A stretch of 64,000 nucleotides of DNA from Verrucomicrobiota bacterium (GTDB lineage Bacteria; Verrucomicrobiota; Verrucomicrobiia; Verrucomicrobiales; Akkermansiaceae). The position numbers and the translations under genes are program-made. The notes under the pieces were generated by a model. The model made no database searches. It saw nothing but the letters and a program-made list of their open reading frames with translations, and had not been told where the DNA came from. Shown here in pieces: positions 9,319 to 19,000 of this stretch (position 1 is its first letter; every line of letters starts with the position of its first letter). The stretch spans positions 1 through 64,000 of the forward strand of contig RDZR01000033.1 of the NCBI GenBank assembly GCA_004294095.1, given 5' to 3'.

Positions 9319-9783
9319 ATGTCACTTGAAGTTTACATCGGCAATCATCAGGACCAAACACTGATTCCGGAAGCATGGCTTACCACTTTGGAATCGGCTT
9401 CTCCCGAAATCGTGCGGCTCGCACTCGCCCATGCCACCGTCCAGCCATCGCCACTCGCCTTGCTGGCCACCTTAGAAGTCGCCCTCGTGGATGATGAGAC
9501 CAGCAGCCACGTCCATGAACAATTCATGGATATTCAAGGGCCCACGGATGTGATCACATTTCATCACGGAGAAATTGTCATCGGTGCGCAAGTCGCCGCT
9601 CGCCAAGCCGCCGAGTATGGTGAGCCGCTGGCGCGCGAACTTCTGCGCTATTTCGTGCACGGTCTGCTGCACCTCGCCGGCCACGATGACCAAGAAGACG
9701 ACGAGCGCGAACAAATGGAAACTGTCCAAGAAGCGATCGTGCGCAGTTTGTGGACCGCCGAGCTGGAGCAGCGTCTGAGCTAA
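9319..9783 (+). CDS. ybeY: endoribonuclease YbeY (rRNA maturation factor)
   Basis: A 154-residue zinc-dependent endoribonuclease involved in 16S rRNA 3'-end maturation and ribosome quality control. Family motifs are present: TDVITF at about 76-81 (TDVLSFP in most homologues) and H114-G-L-L-H118-L-A-G-H-D-D124. The usual third ligand His of HGxLHLxGYDH is Asp124 here, a substitution I also recall in some Bacteroidota YbeY proteins, so activity is probably retained. The gene starts 19 bp after the stop of the HD-phosphohydrolase gene and is likely in the same transcript. Confidence 0.88.
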   Translation: MSLEVYIGNHQDQTLIPEAWLTTLESASPEIVRLALAHATVQPSPLALLATLEVALVDDETSSHVHEQFMDIQGPTDVITFHHGEIVIGAQVAARQAAEYGEPLARELLRYFVHGLLHLAGHDDQEDDEREQMETVQEAIVRSLWTAELEQRLS

Positions 9784-9845
9784 GCTCTCGTCATCAGATT
9801 TTGCCTCAGCGCAGGCTTGCTTGCCGCGCGTGGCATCTCTAACCC

Positions 9846-11837
9846 ATGTCCACCATGTTTTCCGAAACAGACCATCACGACTCATTAGGCGCCATGTATT
9901 CAGACTACTTTCTGGATTACGCCAGCTACGTGATTCTCGAGCGCGCCGTGCCGCATCTTTACGACGGCCTCAAGCCAGTGCAGCGCCGCATCCTTCACGC
10001 GATGGATGAAATCGATGATGGCCGTTACAACAAAGTCGCCGGCATCGTTGGCAATACGATGAATTATCACCCGCATGGCGATCAATCGATCAGCGCCGCC
10101 ATCGTGCAACTTGGCCAGAAAGAATTGCTCATCGATACCCAAGGAAATTGGGGCAACATTCTCACCGGCGATGGAGCCGCAGCCCCTCGTTACATCGAGG
10201 CGCGTCTCACACCATTTGCCAAAGAAGTCGTCTTCAATCCCAAGACCACTCAGTGGCTCGCGAGCTACGATGGACGCCGTAGAGAGCCGGACACGCTGCC
10301 GGTGAAATTTCCACTTCTGTTAGCACAGGGCGTCGAGGGCATCGCAGTCGGCCTCGCTTGTAAAATTCTGCCTCACGCATTTCACGAGCTAATCGAAGCG
10401 GCGATTGCTCACCTGCGCGAACAACCGTTCACACTTTTACCCGATTTCCCCACCGCTGGAATCATGGATGCCACCGATTATCGTGATGGCCTCCGTGGCG
10501 GGAAAATCCGCGTCCGCGCGCGCGTGCTCACCGATAAAAAAGGCATCTTGCGGATTACGGAAATTCCCTTCGGCACCACCACCGGAAATCTGATGGAATC
10601 CGTCGTCGTCGCGGCGGATAAAGGGAAAATCAAAATCGCGAAAATCGAAGATAACACCGCGGCGAATGTGGAAATTCTAGTGCATCTGCCCGCCGGTGCC
10701 GATCCCGAGCAAACGCGCGACGCGCTCTTTGCCTTCACTGATTGTGAACTCTCGATTTCTCCCAACGCCTGCGTCATCGTCGATGGCAAGCCGCAGTTCA
10801 TGGGCGTGAGCGAAATTTTGCGCCGCACCACTGAGCGCACGCGCGAGCTGCTCAAACTTGAGTTGCAAATCAAACTCAACGAACTCGCGGAAAAATGGCA
10901 CTTCAGTTCGCTCGAAAAAATCTTCATCGAAAATCGCATTTATCGCGATATCGAAGAATGCGAAACATGGCCCGATGTGCTCGCTGCGATCGCCAACGGA
11001 CTCAAGCCATTTACTCACTTGCTCAAACGCGAAGTGACCGAAGATGATCTTGTTAGACTCACGGAGATTAAAATCAAACGCATCTCAAAGTTCGATAGCT
11101 TCAAGGCCGATGATGAAATCAAGCAGCTCGAAAAACTCATCGATGAAGCTGAAAAAAACCTGCGCAACCTCACGCGCTACACGATCCGATGGTTCGAGGA
11201 ACTCGCCAAAAAATATGGCAAAGCCCACCAGCGCCTCACAGAAATCTCGTCGTTTGATCGTGTGGATCGCACCCAAGTCGTCGCCGCAACTGAGACACTT
11301 TATCTCGATGCGAAAAACGGCTTCGTCGGCTACGGGTTGAAAAAAGATGGTGAGCCGTTAGAAAAATGCTCGACTCTCGATGACGTAATCGCTTTCACCC
11401 AAGACGGGAAAATGCGCGTCGTCAAAGTCGCAGAAAAAGTCTTCGTTGGCCAAAAACCCCTGCACGTCGCTATTTTCCGCAAAGAGGAAGATTTGATTTA
11501 TTCCATGATTTTCCGCGATGGCCGCGATGGCCCGATCTTGGCAAAACGCTTCACCATCGGCGGCACCACGCGCGATAAAGAATACGATCTAACAAGAGGC
11601 AAACCCAACACCCGCGTGCTCTACCTCGCCGTCCATAAAACGAACGAAGAAAGTGCCGCGCAAATGCTGCTCGTCCATCTCAAGTCTGGCCTGCGCATGA
11701 AAAATTTGATACGCCCACTCCATTTTGCAGAATTTGGCATCAAAAGCCGATCCAGCAGTGGTAATTTAGTCACCAAGCACGGAGTTGAAAAAATCGTCCG
11801 CGCACCGAAAGATTACGATCCATCATCCAAAGCCTAA
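9846..11837 (+). CDS. parC: DNA topoisomerase IV subunit A-like (ParC/GyrA family)
   Basis: A 663-residue type IIA topoisomerase A subunit. The winged-helix core contains DGLKPVQRRIL (about 40-50), YHPHGDQS (about 74-81) and the catalytic tyrosine in APRYIEARL (Y116). Coiled-coil and tower segments follow at about residues 330-470. A short C-terminal beta-pinwheel region lacks the gyrase-specific GyrA box (QRRGGKG), which favours topoisomerase IV over gyrase. Its length is shorter than E. coli ParC (752) and similar to compact forms in Bacteroidota. No B subunit (parE/gyrB) lies beside it in this window. It is preceded by ybeY and followed 10 bp later by pyrE. Role: ATP-dependent decatenation and relaxation with the partner B subunit. 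Confidence 0.85.
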   Translation: MSTMFSETDHHDSLGAMYSDYFLDYASYVILERAVPHLYDGLKPVQRRILHAMDEIDDGRYNKVAGIVGNTMNYHPHGDQSISAAIVQLGQKELLIDTQGNWGNILTGDGAAAPRYIEARLTPFAKEVVFNPKTTQWLASYDGRRREPDTLPVKFPLLLAQGVEGIAVGLACKILPHAFHELIEAAIAHLREQPFTLLPDFPTAGIMDATDYRDGLRGGKIRVRARVLTDKKGILRITEIPFGTTTGNLMESVVVAADKGKIKIAKIEDNTAANVEILVHLPAGADPEQTRDALFAFTDCELSISPNACVIVDGKPQFMGVSEILRRTTERTRELLKLELQIKLNELAEKWHFSSLEKIFIENRIYRDIEECETWPDVLAAIANGLKPFTHLLKREVTEDDLVRLTEIKIKRISKFDSFKADDEIKQLEKLIDEAEKNLRNLTRYTIRWFEELAKKYGKAHQRLTEISSFDRVDRTQVVAATETLYLDAKNGFVGYGLKKDGEPLEKCSTLDDVIAFTQDGKMRVVKVAEKVFVGQKPLHVAIFRKEEDLIYSMIFRDGRDGPILAKRFTIGGTTRDKEYDLTRGKPNTRVLYLAVHKTNEESAAQMLLVHLKSGLRMKNLIRPLHFAEFGIKSRSSSGNLVTKHGVEKIVRAPKDYDPSSKA

Positions 11838-11846
11838 CACTTTTTT

Positions 11847-12419
11847 ATGCTCCAAATCACGCAATCACTCAAAGATTTATTGTTAGAAAAATCAGTTAGA
11901 ACAGGCTCGTTCACCTTGGCCTCGGGCAAGCAGAGCGATCTTTACATCGATTGCCGGATGACGGCGCTGGACCCATTTGGTGCCCGCTGGATCGGCCAAT
12001 TAGGCTGGCATGCCGTGCGATCGAAAATTCATTCCGAGCATCTCATCGTGCAAGCAATCGGCGGCATGACGCTAGGCGCGGATCCGATTTCACTCGCCGT
12101 GGGCATGGCCTCCGCAGTTGAGCATCCAGACGAAGCGCTGCAAGTTTTCACCGTGCGCAAGGAACCGAAAGGCCACGGCGTCGGCAAACAGATCGAAGGA
12201 AATTTCCGCTCCGGCGATGCCGTCATCGTCGTCGATGATGTGATCACCACCGGCGGATCCACGCTCAAGGCCATCGATGCAATCGAGCGCGAAGGCGGCA
12301 AAGTGGCCTTCGCCTTGGTCTTGGTCGATCGTGAAGAAGGCGGCCGCCAAGCCATCGAAGCGCGCGGAATTCACGTCATCAGTTTGTTTTCACGGACGAC
12401 GTTGTTAGGCAACGTATGA
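11847..12419 (+). CDS. pyrE: orotate phosphoribosyltransferase
   Basis: A 190-residue enzyme joining orotate and PRPP to give orotidine 5'-phosphate in pyrimidine synthesis. Visible motifs are FTLASGKQSDLYIDCR (about 22-37) and the PRPP loop VIVVDDVITTGGST (about 127-139). The last 63 bases before the final codons are duplicated 1.7 kb downstream (14040-14102), after two restriction-modification-type genes. The downstream copy continues TTGTTAGAATAA, so the ancestral protein probably ended in Leu-Leu-Glu. The present gene ends Leu-Leu-Gly-Asn-Val. The enzyme is thus complete but has a replaced C-terminal tail. Confidence 0.93.
   Translation: MLQITQSLKDLLLEKSVRTGSFTLASGKQSDLYIDCRMTALDPFGARWIGQLGWHAVRSKIHSEHLIVQAIGGMTLGADPISLAVGMASAVEHPDEALQVFTVRKEPKGHGVGKQIEGNFRSGDAVIVVDDVITTGGSTLKAIDAIEREGGKVAFALVLVDREEGGRQAIEARGIHVISLFSRTTLLGNV
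12346..12408 (+). repeat. left copy of 63-bp pyrE 3'-end direct repeat
   Basis: The sequence from GCCAAGCCATCGAAG to ACGTTGTTAG, inside pyrE, recurs at 14040-14102 with one mismatch (62 of 63 by eye). After this copy the sequence diverges to GCAACGTATGA, which supplies a new pyrE stop. Confidence 0.95.
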
Positions 12420-12467
12420 ACACTGTTTGAGCTTGACCCGAACGGCCCTCCATCGATACTAACCCTG

Positions 12468-13430
12468 ATGAATGAGTTAACCGCTGTTGAACTTTGTGCT
12501 GGGGCAGGGGGGCAAGCACTAGGCTTAGAGCATGCTGGTTTCCGCCATTTGGCTCTGGTTGAGATCGACGCTCATTGCTGTAACACTCTTAGAGCTAATA
12601 GAAAGGATTGGAATGTTATTCATCAGGATTTAAGGGAGTTTGATGGACGCCCCTTCAAAGGAGTTGATTTGCTGGCTGGTGGGCTGCCCTGCCCACCGTT
12701 TTCCGTTGCCGGTAAGCAGCTCGGCGATGCTGATGAACGTAATCTATTTCCGGAGGGCATTCGCTTGGTGAAGGAGACTCGCCCACGTGCAGTCATGCTC
12801 GAAAATGTCCGAGGTATTCTGGATGCCGTTTTTGAGGATTATCGCCAGTATATTTCTGGTGAGATTGCATCACTGGGCTACCGGACTGACTGGAGACTGC
12901 TGAATGCATCAGACTACAAAGTGCCGCAACTACGTCCACGCGTTGTTTTCATGGCGTTGCGCAACGATGTGAGAGGTGGTTTTCCGTGGCCAGCACCGTC
13001 ATTACTGCCTGCTCTAACTGTTGGTGATGCATTGCACGATTTACTTGCCTCAAAGGGTTGGATGATGGCTAAGGAGTGGCGCAAGCGCGCGAATGTGGTT
13101 GCTCCGACCATAGTTGGTGGTTCTAAGAAACACGGGGGACCGGACTTGGGGCCCACCCGCTCGAAGCGCGCGTGGGCATCGTTAGGCATAGATGGGATGG
13201 GGATTGCCAATGAGCCACCCGATAAAAATTTTGTGGGCATGCCGCGCCTCACAGTAAGAATGGCAGCTCGTGTTCAAGGTTTTCCAGATGATTGGGAGTT
13301 CACAGGAAGTAAGACAGCAGCATATCGTCAAGTAGGTAATGCATTTCCCCCGCCGGTGGCGGCGGCTGTAGCTGCTGGAATTTTTCAATCGCTCCAAGCC
13401 TCATCAGTTGCTAACATCGCGCTAGCTTAA
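12468..13430 (+). CDS. DNA (cytosine-5) methyltransferase
   Basis: A 320-residue m5C methyltransferase. Motifs in order: I, ELCAGAGGQALGLE (about 8-21); IV, GLPCPPFS with catalytic C75; VI, LENVRG (E112); VIII, QLRPRVVF (Q154, R156, R158); IX-X, RMAARVQGFPDDW and RQVGNAFPPPVA near the C-terminus. About 100 residues between motifs VIII and IX form a short target-recognition region containing GGSKKHGGPDLGPTR. The specificity cannot be read. The HNH nuclease gene follows after 6 bp, so the pair looks like a type II restriction-modification system with the methyltransferase first. Codon use is less GC-biased than the flanking housekeeping genes, in keeping with acquisition. Confidence 0.92.
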   Translation: MNELTAVELCAGAGGQALGLEHAGFRHLALVEIDAHCCNTLRANRKDWNVIHQDLREFDGRPFKGVDLLAGGLPCPPFSVAGKQLGDADERNLFPEGIRLVKETRPRAVMLENVRGILDAVFEDYRQYISGEIASLGYRTDWRLLNASDYKVPQLRPRVVFMALRNDVRGGFPWPAPSLLPALTVGDALHDLLASKGWMMAKEWRKRANVVAPTIVGGSKKHGGPDLGPTRSKRAWASLGIDGMGIANEPPDKNFVGMPRLTVRMAARVQGFPDDWEFTGSKTAAYRQVGNAFPPPVAAAVAAGIFQSLQASSVANIALA

Positions 13431-13436
13431 TCAATT

Positions 13437-14018
13437 ATGGGGGCACGCGACAAGTTGAGATCATATTTCCTGACCCACATAGGCAAGGTCATGAGCTCCA
13501 ATGAGCTCAGAGAAGTGGCCGGGGGAATTACTGAATGGGCTCGTAGGGTCCGTGAATTGAGAACGGAGGAAGGTTATCAGATTTTAACCCATAACGATCG
13601 AGATGAATTGAAGCCTGGGCAATATTTATTGTTAGACCCGGCACCCAAGCCAGCATTCGAGCGCGCAATATCCAAAGAGACACGGGCTATCGTATTAGAT
13701 CGCAATGGTTTTACATGTCAGATGTGTGGGGCAGTCGCTGGTGAGCCACATCCTGAAGATACGACTCGTCGCACTCGTTTGCACATTGGTCACGTGATTG
13801 ATAAATCAGTTGGAGGTTCGGATGAACCAAGTAACCTTCGCGCCATATGCTCAATGTGTAATGAGGGCGCTTCAAATGTTACTTTGGAACGTCCCAAAGC
13901 TGATAAGCTACTAATCCAGATACGCCGTGCCCCGTCTAATGATCAACTCCAAGTGCTAAAGTGGCTTATCGCTAAATTTCCGCGCCAAGCATTTGAATTT
14001 GCGACCTCTCTTCAGTAA
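13437..14018 (+). CDS. HNH endonuclease, putative cognate restriction enzyme
   Basis: A 193-residue protein. The first 60 residues look like a small winged-helix DNA-binding region (IGKVMSSNELREVAG, TEWARRVRELRTEEGYQI). The second half is a zinc-supported HNH nuclease: C94-x2-C97, then H116-I-G-H119-V with D122, GGSDEPSN133L, and C138-x2-C141-N. This order (CxxC, HxxH, N, CxxC) matches HNH enzymes of type II restriction systems and McrA-like nucleases. It begins 6 bp after the methyltransferase stop and is probably translated from the same message. Whether it cuts unmodified DNA (cognate restriction) or modified DNA cannot be told from sequence alone. Confidence 0.85.
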   Translation: MGARDKLRSYFLTHIGKVMSSNELREVAGGITEWARRVRELRTEEGYQILTHNDRDELKPGQYLLLDPAPKPAFERAISKETRAIVLDRNGFTCQMCGAVAGEPHPEDTTRRTRLHIGHVIDKSVGGSDEPSNLRAICSMCNEGASNVTLERPKADKLLIQIRRAPSNDQLQVLKWLIAKFPRQAFEFATSLQ

Positions 14019-14039
14019 TGAAAGGTCCAAATAAGCTAA

Positions 14040-14102
14040 GCCAAGCCATCGAAGCCCGCGGAATTCACGTCATCAGTTTGTTTTCACGGACGACGTTGTT
14101 AG
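14040..14102 (+). repeat. right copy of 63-bp pyrE 3'-end direct repeat
   Basis: This second copy of the pyrE C-terminal coding segment is not preceded by pyrE sequence. It runs into GAATAA, which is probably the original pyrE ending, 13 bp before the next start codon at 14120. Confidence 0.95.
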
Positions 14103-14119
14103 AATAACTCTCATCATTC

Positions 14120-14395
14120 ATGCCAGCTCCGCAAAAAGGATACAAAACGATCAATCACCACGATGTGCAATATCGCTGGATCATGCAAAATTTGCGCGGC
14201 GAGAGTGAGCTCATCGTCTTTGCAGCGGATGCAGTGCGCGGGCAAAGGTTGATCGCGAAATTGCCAAAAATTGTGAGCTATGATCGTGTGACGGAGGCGA
14301 TTGATTTTGCGAAAACGAATGGATGGATGCCGCATCAAGCGGGCAATGATTTCCACTGCGCATATCGGCGAGGGGCATTTCATCTCGATGGCTAA
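14120..14395 (+). CDS. small conserved-looking protein, unknown function
   Basis: A 91-residue soluble basic protein with no signal peptide. Recognisable features are an N-terminal YKTINHHDVQYRWI segment and a C-terminal FHCAYRRGAFHLDG. The composition and the close spacing to rluE (6 bp after its stop) support a real gene. Before insertion of the island it would have followed pyrE directly. I do not recognise a named domain and infer no function. Confidence 0.55.
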   Translation: MPAPQKGYKTINHHDVQYRWIMQNLRGESELIVFAADAVRGQRLIAKLPKIVSYDRVTEAIDFAKTNGWMPHQAGNDFHCAYRRGAFHLDG

Positions 14396-14401
14396 GTTCC
14401 G

Positions 14402-14971
14402 ATGTGGATTGCATTTCATAAGCCCTACGGCGTGCTTTGCCAGTTCACACCAGAGCTGGCTGGGCAGCGCACGCTTGCTGATTTTGGATTTCCGAAACAC
14501 GTCTATCCGTTAGGCCGGTTGGATATGGATTCGGAAGGGCTGCTACTGCTTTGCGATGAAGCTGGAGTGAATCATCGGCTGTTAGATCCTACGGCTGCCC
14601 ATCCGCGCAGCTATTGGGCGCAGGTGGAAGGTGTGCCACAGTTGGCAGATGTTGCAAAATTAGCGCGTGGGGGAATCCAAATTCGTGGCGATCTCACGCG
14701 ACCATGCGAGGCGGAAATTTTGTTAGAGCCGCCGGTTCTTAGCGAACGTGAGCCGCCTGTCCGTTTTCGCAAAGCGATCCCAACGTCTTGGCTACGGCTT
14801 TCCTTGGTGGAAGGGAAAAATCGCCAAGTGCGCCGCATGACCGCTGCCGTCGGCTTGCCGACGCTGCGCTTGATTCGCCACTCGATCGGCACCTTGCAAC
14901 TCGGAACTTTACCGTGCGGACAATGGAAAGAACTTTCACCCACGGAAATTCAATCGGCGTGGGCTCATTGA
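14402..14971 (+). CDS. rluE: 23S rRNA pseudouridine synthase, RluE-like
   Basis: A 189-residue member of the RsuA/RluB/RluE group without an S4 domain, the usual RluE length. The catalytic region is VYPLGRLDMDSEGLLLL with Asp41. The C-terminal GKNRQVRRMTAAVGLPTLRLIR is the family signature. E. coli RluE makes pseudouridine 2457 in 23S rRNA; the same target is inferred. The gene lies in a tight plus-strand group with the small gene upstream and tilS downstream. Confidence 0.88.
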   Translation: MWIAFHKPYGVLCQFTPELAGQRTLADFGFPKHVYPLGRLDMDSEGLLLLCDEAGVNHRLLDPTAAHPRSYWAQVEGVPQLADVAKLARGGIQIRGDLTRPCEAEILLEPPVLSEREPPVRFRKAIPTSWLRLSLVEGKNRQVRRMTAAVGLPTLRLIRHSIGTLQLGTLPCGQWKELSPTEIQSAWAH

Positions 14972-15015
14972 AAAACGGCTTTGCTGCCGCGAACGATGCA
15001 GCTCATAAATCGCTC

Positions 15016-15981
15016 ATGAGCGTTTTGTTCGATCCATCATGGCTAACAGCAGCTTCGCGCAAGCGGCGGTGGCTTGTCGGTGTTTCCGGAGGGGCGGACT
15101 CAGTCGCATTGTTGCATCAATTACTCGAATGCGGTTTCACGCAATTGATCGTCTGTCACTTGAACCATCTACTGCGCGGCAAGGCATCCGATCAAGATGC
15201 TAAGTTCGTCGCCAAACTCGCGAAACACCTAGGACTCCTAACAGAAATTGGTTGCACAGATGTCGCCGCGCTCGCATCTTCTCAGCAGCAATCACTCGAA
15301 GCGGCCGCGCGTGAGGCACGCTACCATTTTTTCGCCACCTGCCGTAAGCAACATTGCTGCGAACGTTTGCTGTTAGGCCATCACGCCGATGATCAGGTGG
15401 AAACGCTGATGTGGAATTTTTTGCGAGGTTCTCATGGCACGAAAGGCATGCAGATTATCAGCCGAAGAGTGATTGATAAAAAAATGTTAGAAATTCATCG
15501 TCCCATGTTAGGAGTTACTCGCTCAGAGGTGCATGCCTGGTTGAAGGCCCGCAAAATCAAGTGGCGTGAAGATGCAACCAATGCCGAGCCGATCGCCATC
15601 CGCAATCGATTGCGCAACGAGGCGATCCCTCTGTTAGATGAAATTGGTGGCAGAAGCCTCGCGCAAAGCTGGCTGCGTTTGCATGAATGGTCTCACGAAA
15701 ATGATCAATTGCTGCGCTGGGCGATCGACCACACCTCCGTGCTCGATCCACAAGGCAGGCTGCACGTCAAAGCCTTGCGGGATCTTCCGAAAGCGTTGCA
15801 GCGCGGCCACCTCTTTGCGTTTCTCAAACAAGCAGGTGTTCCAGATTGTAGCCACGATCTGATCGAACGATGCCTTGATTTGTTAGAAAAAAATCATGCC
15901 AGCCACGCCATCAATCTGCCCGGTGGAAAGCAACTGAGGCGAAAAGAATCCCGCCTCTTTATCGTCAATCAAATGCCCTGA
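15016..15981 (+). CDS. tilS: tRNA(Ile)-lysidine synthase
   Basis: About 321 residues. The enzyme uses ATP and lysine to modify C34 of tRNA-Ile(CAU). The PP-loop SGGADS is at about 24-29, followed by CHLNHLLRGKASDQDA and LLLGHHADDQVET, all typical of TilS. Its length is that of short TilS forms lacking the extended C-terminal domain. The reading frame is open further upstream inside rluE, but the first ATG after the rluE stop is at 15016. Starting there places the PP-loop at the usual distance from the N-terminus. Confidence 0.88.
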   Translation: MSVLFDPSWLTAASRKRRWLVGVSGGADSVALLHQLLECGFTQLIVCHLNHLLRGKASDQDAKFVAKLAKHLGLLTEIGCTDVAALASSQQQSLEAAAREARYHFFATCRKQHCCERLLLGHHADDQVETLMWNFLRGSHGTKGMQIISRRVIDKKMLEIHRPMLGVTRSEVHAWLKARKIKWREDATNAEPIAIRNRLRNEAIPLLDEIGGRSLAQSWLRLHEWSHENDQLLRWAIDHTSVLDPQGRLHVKALRDLPKALQRGHLFAFLKQAGVPDCSHDLIERCLDLLEKNHASHAINLPGGKQLRRKESRLFIVNQMP

Positions 15982-16057
15982 TCTATCAGTTAGAATAGAT
16001 TTCTGAAACTTAGGGATGTCCTGTGTATTCAGTTTGGCCATAATGAGACGGACGACA

Positions 16058-19000
16058 TCACTTTACCTCCGGGGTCTCGATAAGCCAGGTTTTGGCATCA
16101 GTCTCATCCGCTCCGCTGGTGATGAGGCCCACCGCCAGCCAATGGCCATCTGGAGAAAAGGAAATATGGCGACCTGCCTCCCGCAGTGGCCACCAGAGCA
16201 ATTCGCGCCCCGTCGCAGTTTCCCAGATTTTGAGCTCGGCATCGGATGCCACGCTGGCGAGCTGTGTGCCATCGGGAGAGAAAGCCACTGCATTGACGGC
16301 GTGGCGGTGGCCATGCAGATGGTAGCTGCGCCCAGTGGCGACTTCGACCAACTGGAGCTGATTCTCCACGGATCCAGCGGCGAGGTAGCGACCCTCGGCA
16401 CTGAGATCGACGCGCTTAATCAGCGGCAACTGGAGGGAAAACCGGCCCAGCTCAGCGCCATCTCGCAATCGCAGCACTTTTACCTTTTGATCATCGCTCA
16501 TCGAAAAAGCCGCCCGTGCATCACGCGAAAGCCCGGCGTGGATAATGCTCTGCGTGCCCAGCGGATACGATGGCTCGATGAAGGGTCCGAGGCCGTGGGT
16601 CGTGATCTGGCGAGCTTGGAGATCAGCGGGATACCCCTGACGAGACCAAATCGAAAGGCTTGGTGAGCGCGAAAATCCCATGGGTATCGTTTCACCCAGA
16701 GAAAGATCTTTTTCTCCCGTGAGAGACCGCAGAGCAAAGGGTTCTGCTCCCTCGGCGATTGTCATGAGCCACTCACTTTGAGGGCTGAAAATCGGCGGCA
16801 TATACGAGTGATTTGGCACTTCCCGGCGGCGGCTCTCGCACTCACCCGGCCAAAGATGAGCCGTGCCGGACTTTACCCCAGTCATTATCTGACGCCCATC
16901 TGAACTCAGAGCGAGCGCCCAAATTTCCTCGGGGCTGCCCGGCATCACAAAGTGCGGCTCGTTTCGCGCTAACGGATTGAGGGCCCACCCGCGCAGAACC
17001 CGATCGGCACATGCGGTGATGAGCGTGCCGCCGGCAGAATTGGGTAGAAACCGCAGGGCCCAAACATCGAGCGGGTGAGGTAAAAAATTTCCCGAGAGCG
17101 ATGTAGGCGGTGAATCCGGTCGATCCAAGCTAGCGGGCAAAGACCACCACCACGCGCTCGCCCGCCCACCGGCTGCGAGCGAGCGTCCGTCGTCGGAAAA
17201 AACCGGCCGCCACACTCGTCCACTGCCTCGGAGTGAGAGCGAGAGTTTTTCCCTCTTTGGAATATCCCAGAGATCGATGCCGTCGGGCCCACCTGCAAGA
17301 GCTAAGAATTGGCCATCGGGTGACAAGGCTACATACTGCGCCCGTTCAGGAACAATCCAAGGCGTGGGCGCACTCGGTGGGCTCCAAACGCGGATCGCCC
17401 TCGGACTCTCCATCCAAGAATGGAAATCCCCTTCGCTCGTGGCTAAGGTCTGACCATTCGCCGATAGCGCGGCCTGACGGCCAGGCCAGCGCTGGAGCGG
17501 CAGTGGCATTTCTTTACCGCCGAGGGCACTCAGATCCCAGAATGTCACTTCACCTGCTCCGCTGGAGACTAAAAGCTGATTTGGCGGAAAAAATTGCAGC
17601 CCTGTAATTTCTCCCCTCAACTTCAGCGGTGGCAAATGAGCCGAGGTCTTTTTCACCAAGTCCCAAAAACGCACCTGGCCTTGACTATCGCCACTGATGC
17701 CTATCTGGCTCGACTCCCAAAACTCCACCGCGGTGACGGCGCCTTCCTCATCCTGCCGGAAGCGGGCCAGCTCGCGAGAGCGCGATTCGTTCCACAGCAA
17801 GCGCCATTCAATGCCTCGCTCTGGGGAATTAACTTGGCGCTGGAGTAGGCTACGTCCGATTTCTGGTTGTTGATGCTCGAGGATGGCGAGTGCCGCCGCC
17901 CGTATATCCGCGGCATAGTTATTTTCTTCCAATCCACGCCGGGACACTGCCTCTGCCTGCCGAGCTGTCAATTGATCGTTGTAGGCCGCGATCGCTCGTC
18001 GCCATTGCCATGTGGTGCCGATAATGCCGAGACTCACCGCTGAGATTAAAGCCGCTATCGTGCTCGCCCACGCGGGCCGTCGGCGAGCCCAGCGCCAAAG
18101 ACGATCCAGTGGGCCCAATGGCCGCGCATGCACCGGCTCGCCCCGTGCAAACCGCTCCAGCTCATCGGCCAGCGCAGCCGCTGTCGCGTAGCGCCGGAGT
18201 GGGTCTTTTTCCAGGCACTTGAGCGCCACCGTCTCCAAGTCCAAGGGCAATGAAGGATCGAGTTGACGCGGGGCAACCGGCGCATCGAGCGCCACCTGAG
18301 CGAGCAACAGCGTGAGAGATGCCCCCTGAAACGGCGGACGCCCGGTGAGAAGAAAATACAACACGCCACCCAGCGAATACACATCAGCGGGACGTCCCAC
18401 TTGCTCGGCATCGCCCGCAGCCTGCTCTGGAGACATGTAGGGTGGCGAGCCAAGCACCTCCATGCTGGCCGTGAGAAGCATATCAGACTCATCTGGTGCG
18501 AGCAGCCGAGCCAACCCGAAATCTGTGATGCGCGGCTCGCCACTGGAGTCGCGCAAAATATTGGATGGCTTAAGATCTCGGTGCAGCACTCCCTCGCTGT
18601 GCGCATAATCAACCGCCCGTGCCACCTTCGCCATGAAAAGGGCGCGTTCTCTCCAATCGATCGGCCCCGGCCACGGTGACTCAATCGACCCGCCTTCGAC
18701 TAATTCCATCGCGAAATAAGCCAATCCCTCTTCATTTCCCACTTGATAGATGGTGACGAGATACGGATGCCTCAACCGAGCCAGAAGTTGTGCCTCTTTT
18801 TCAAACCGCTGGGCAAAGGCAGGGCGCGCGAATTCACCTGCCAATAATACCTTCACTGCCGCCGGACGGTTCAAATTCTGGTGCCGCGCTCGATAGACCA
18901 CTCCCATGCCACCGCGCCCGAGTTCTTCATAGAGCTCGAACTCTCCCAAGGTCCGCGATTCCGCCAATACCATCTCCTCTGGCCCACTGAGACAATGCTC

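Larger units (their letters stand above)
12409..14102 (+). mobile_element. restriction-modification-like island inserted at pyrE 3' end with long target duplication
   Basis: About 1.63 kb of unique DNA (12409-14039) plus the second repeat copy (14040-14102). It holds only a C5-methyltransferase gene and an HNH nuclease gene in the same orientation as pyrE. Removing one repeat and the unique DNA would restore a pyrE ending in LLE-stop, 13 bp before the small gene at 14120, giving an uninterrupted pyrE / 14120 / rluE / tilS series. No integrase or transposase is encoded. Long target duplication has been described for restriction-modification genes in Helicobacter comparisons. Alternatively, an integrase supplied in trans could have used the pyrE 3' end as an attachment site. 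Confidence 0.8.

Noticed and set aside
14788-15015. Upstream extension of tilS inside rluE
   Set aside because: It would add 76 residues without TilS similarity, in a different frame from rluE. The ATG at 15016 fits the family.
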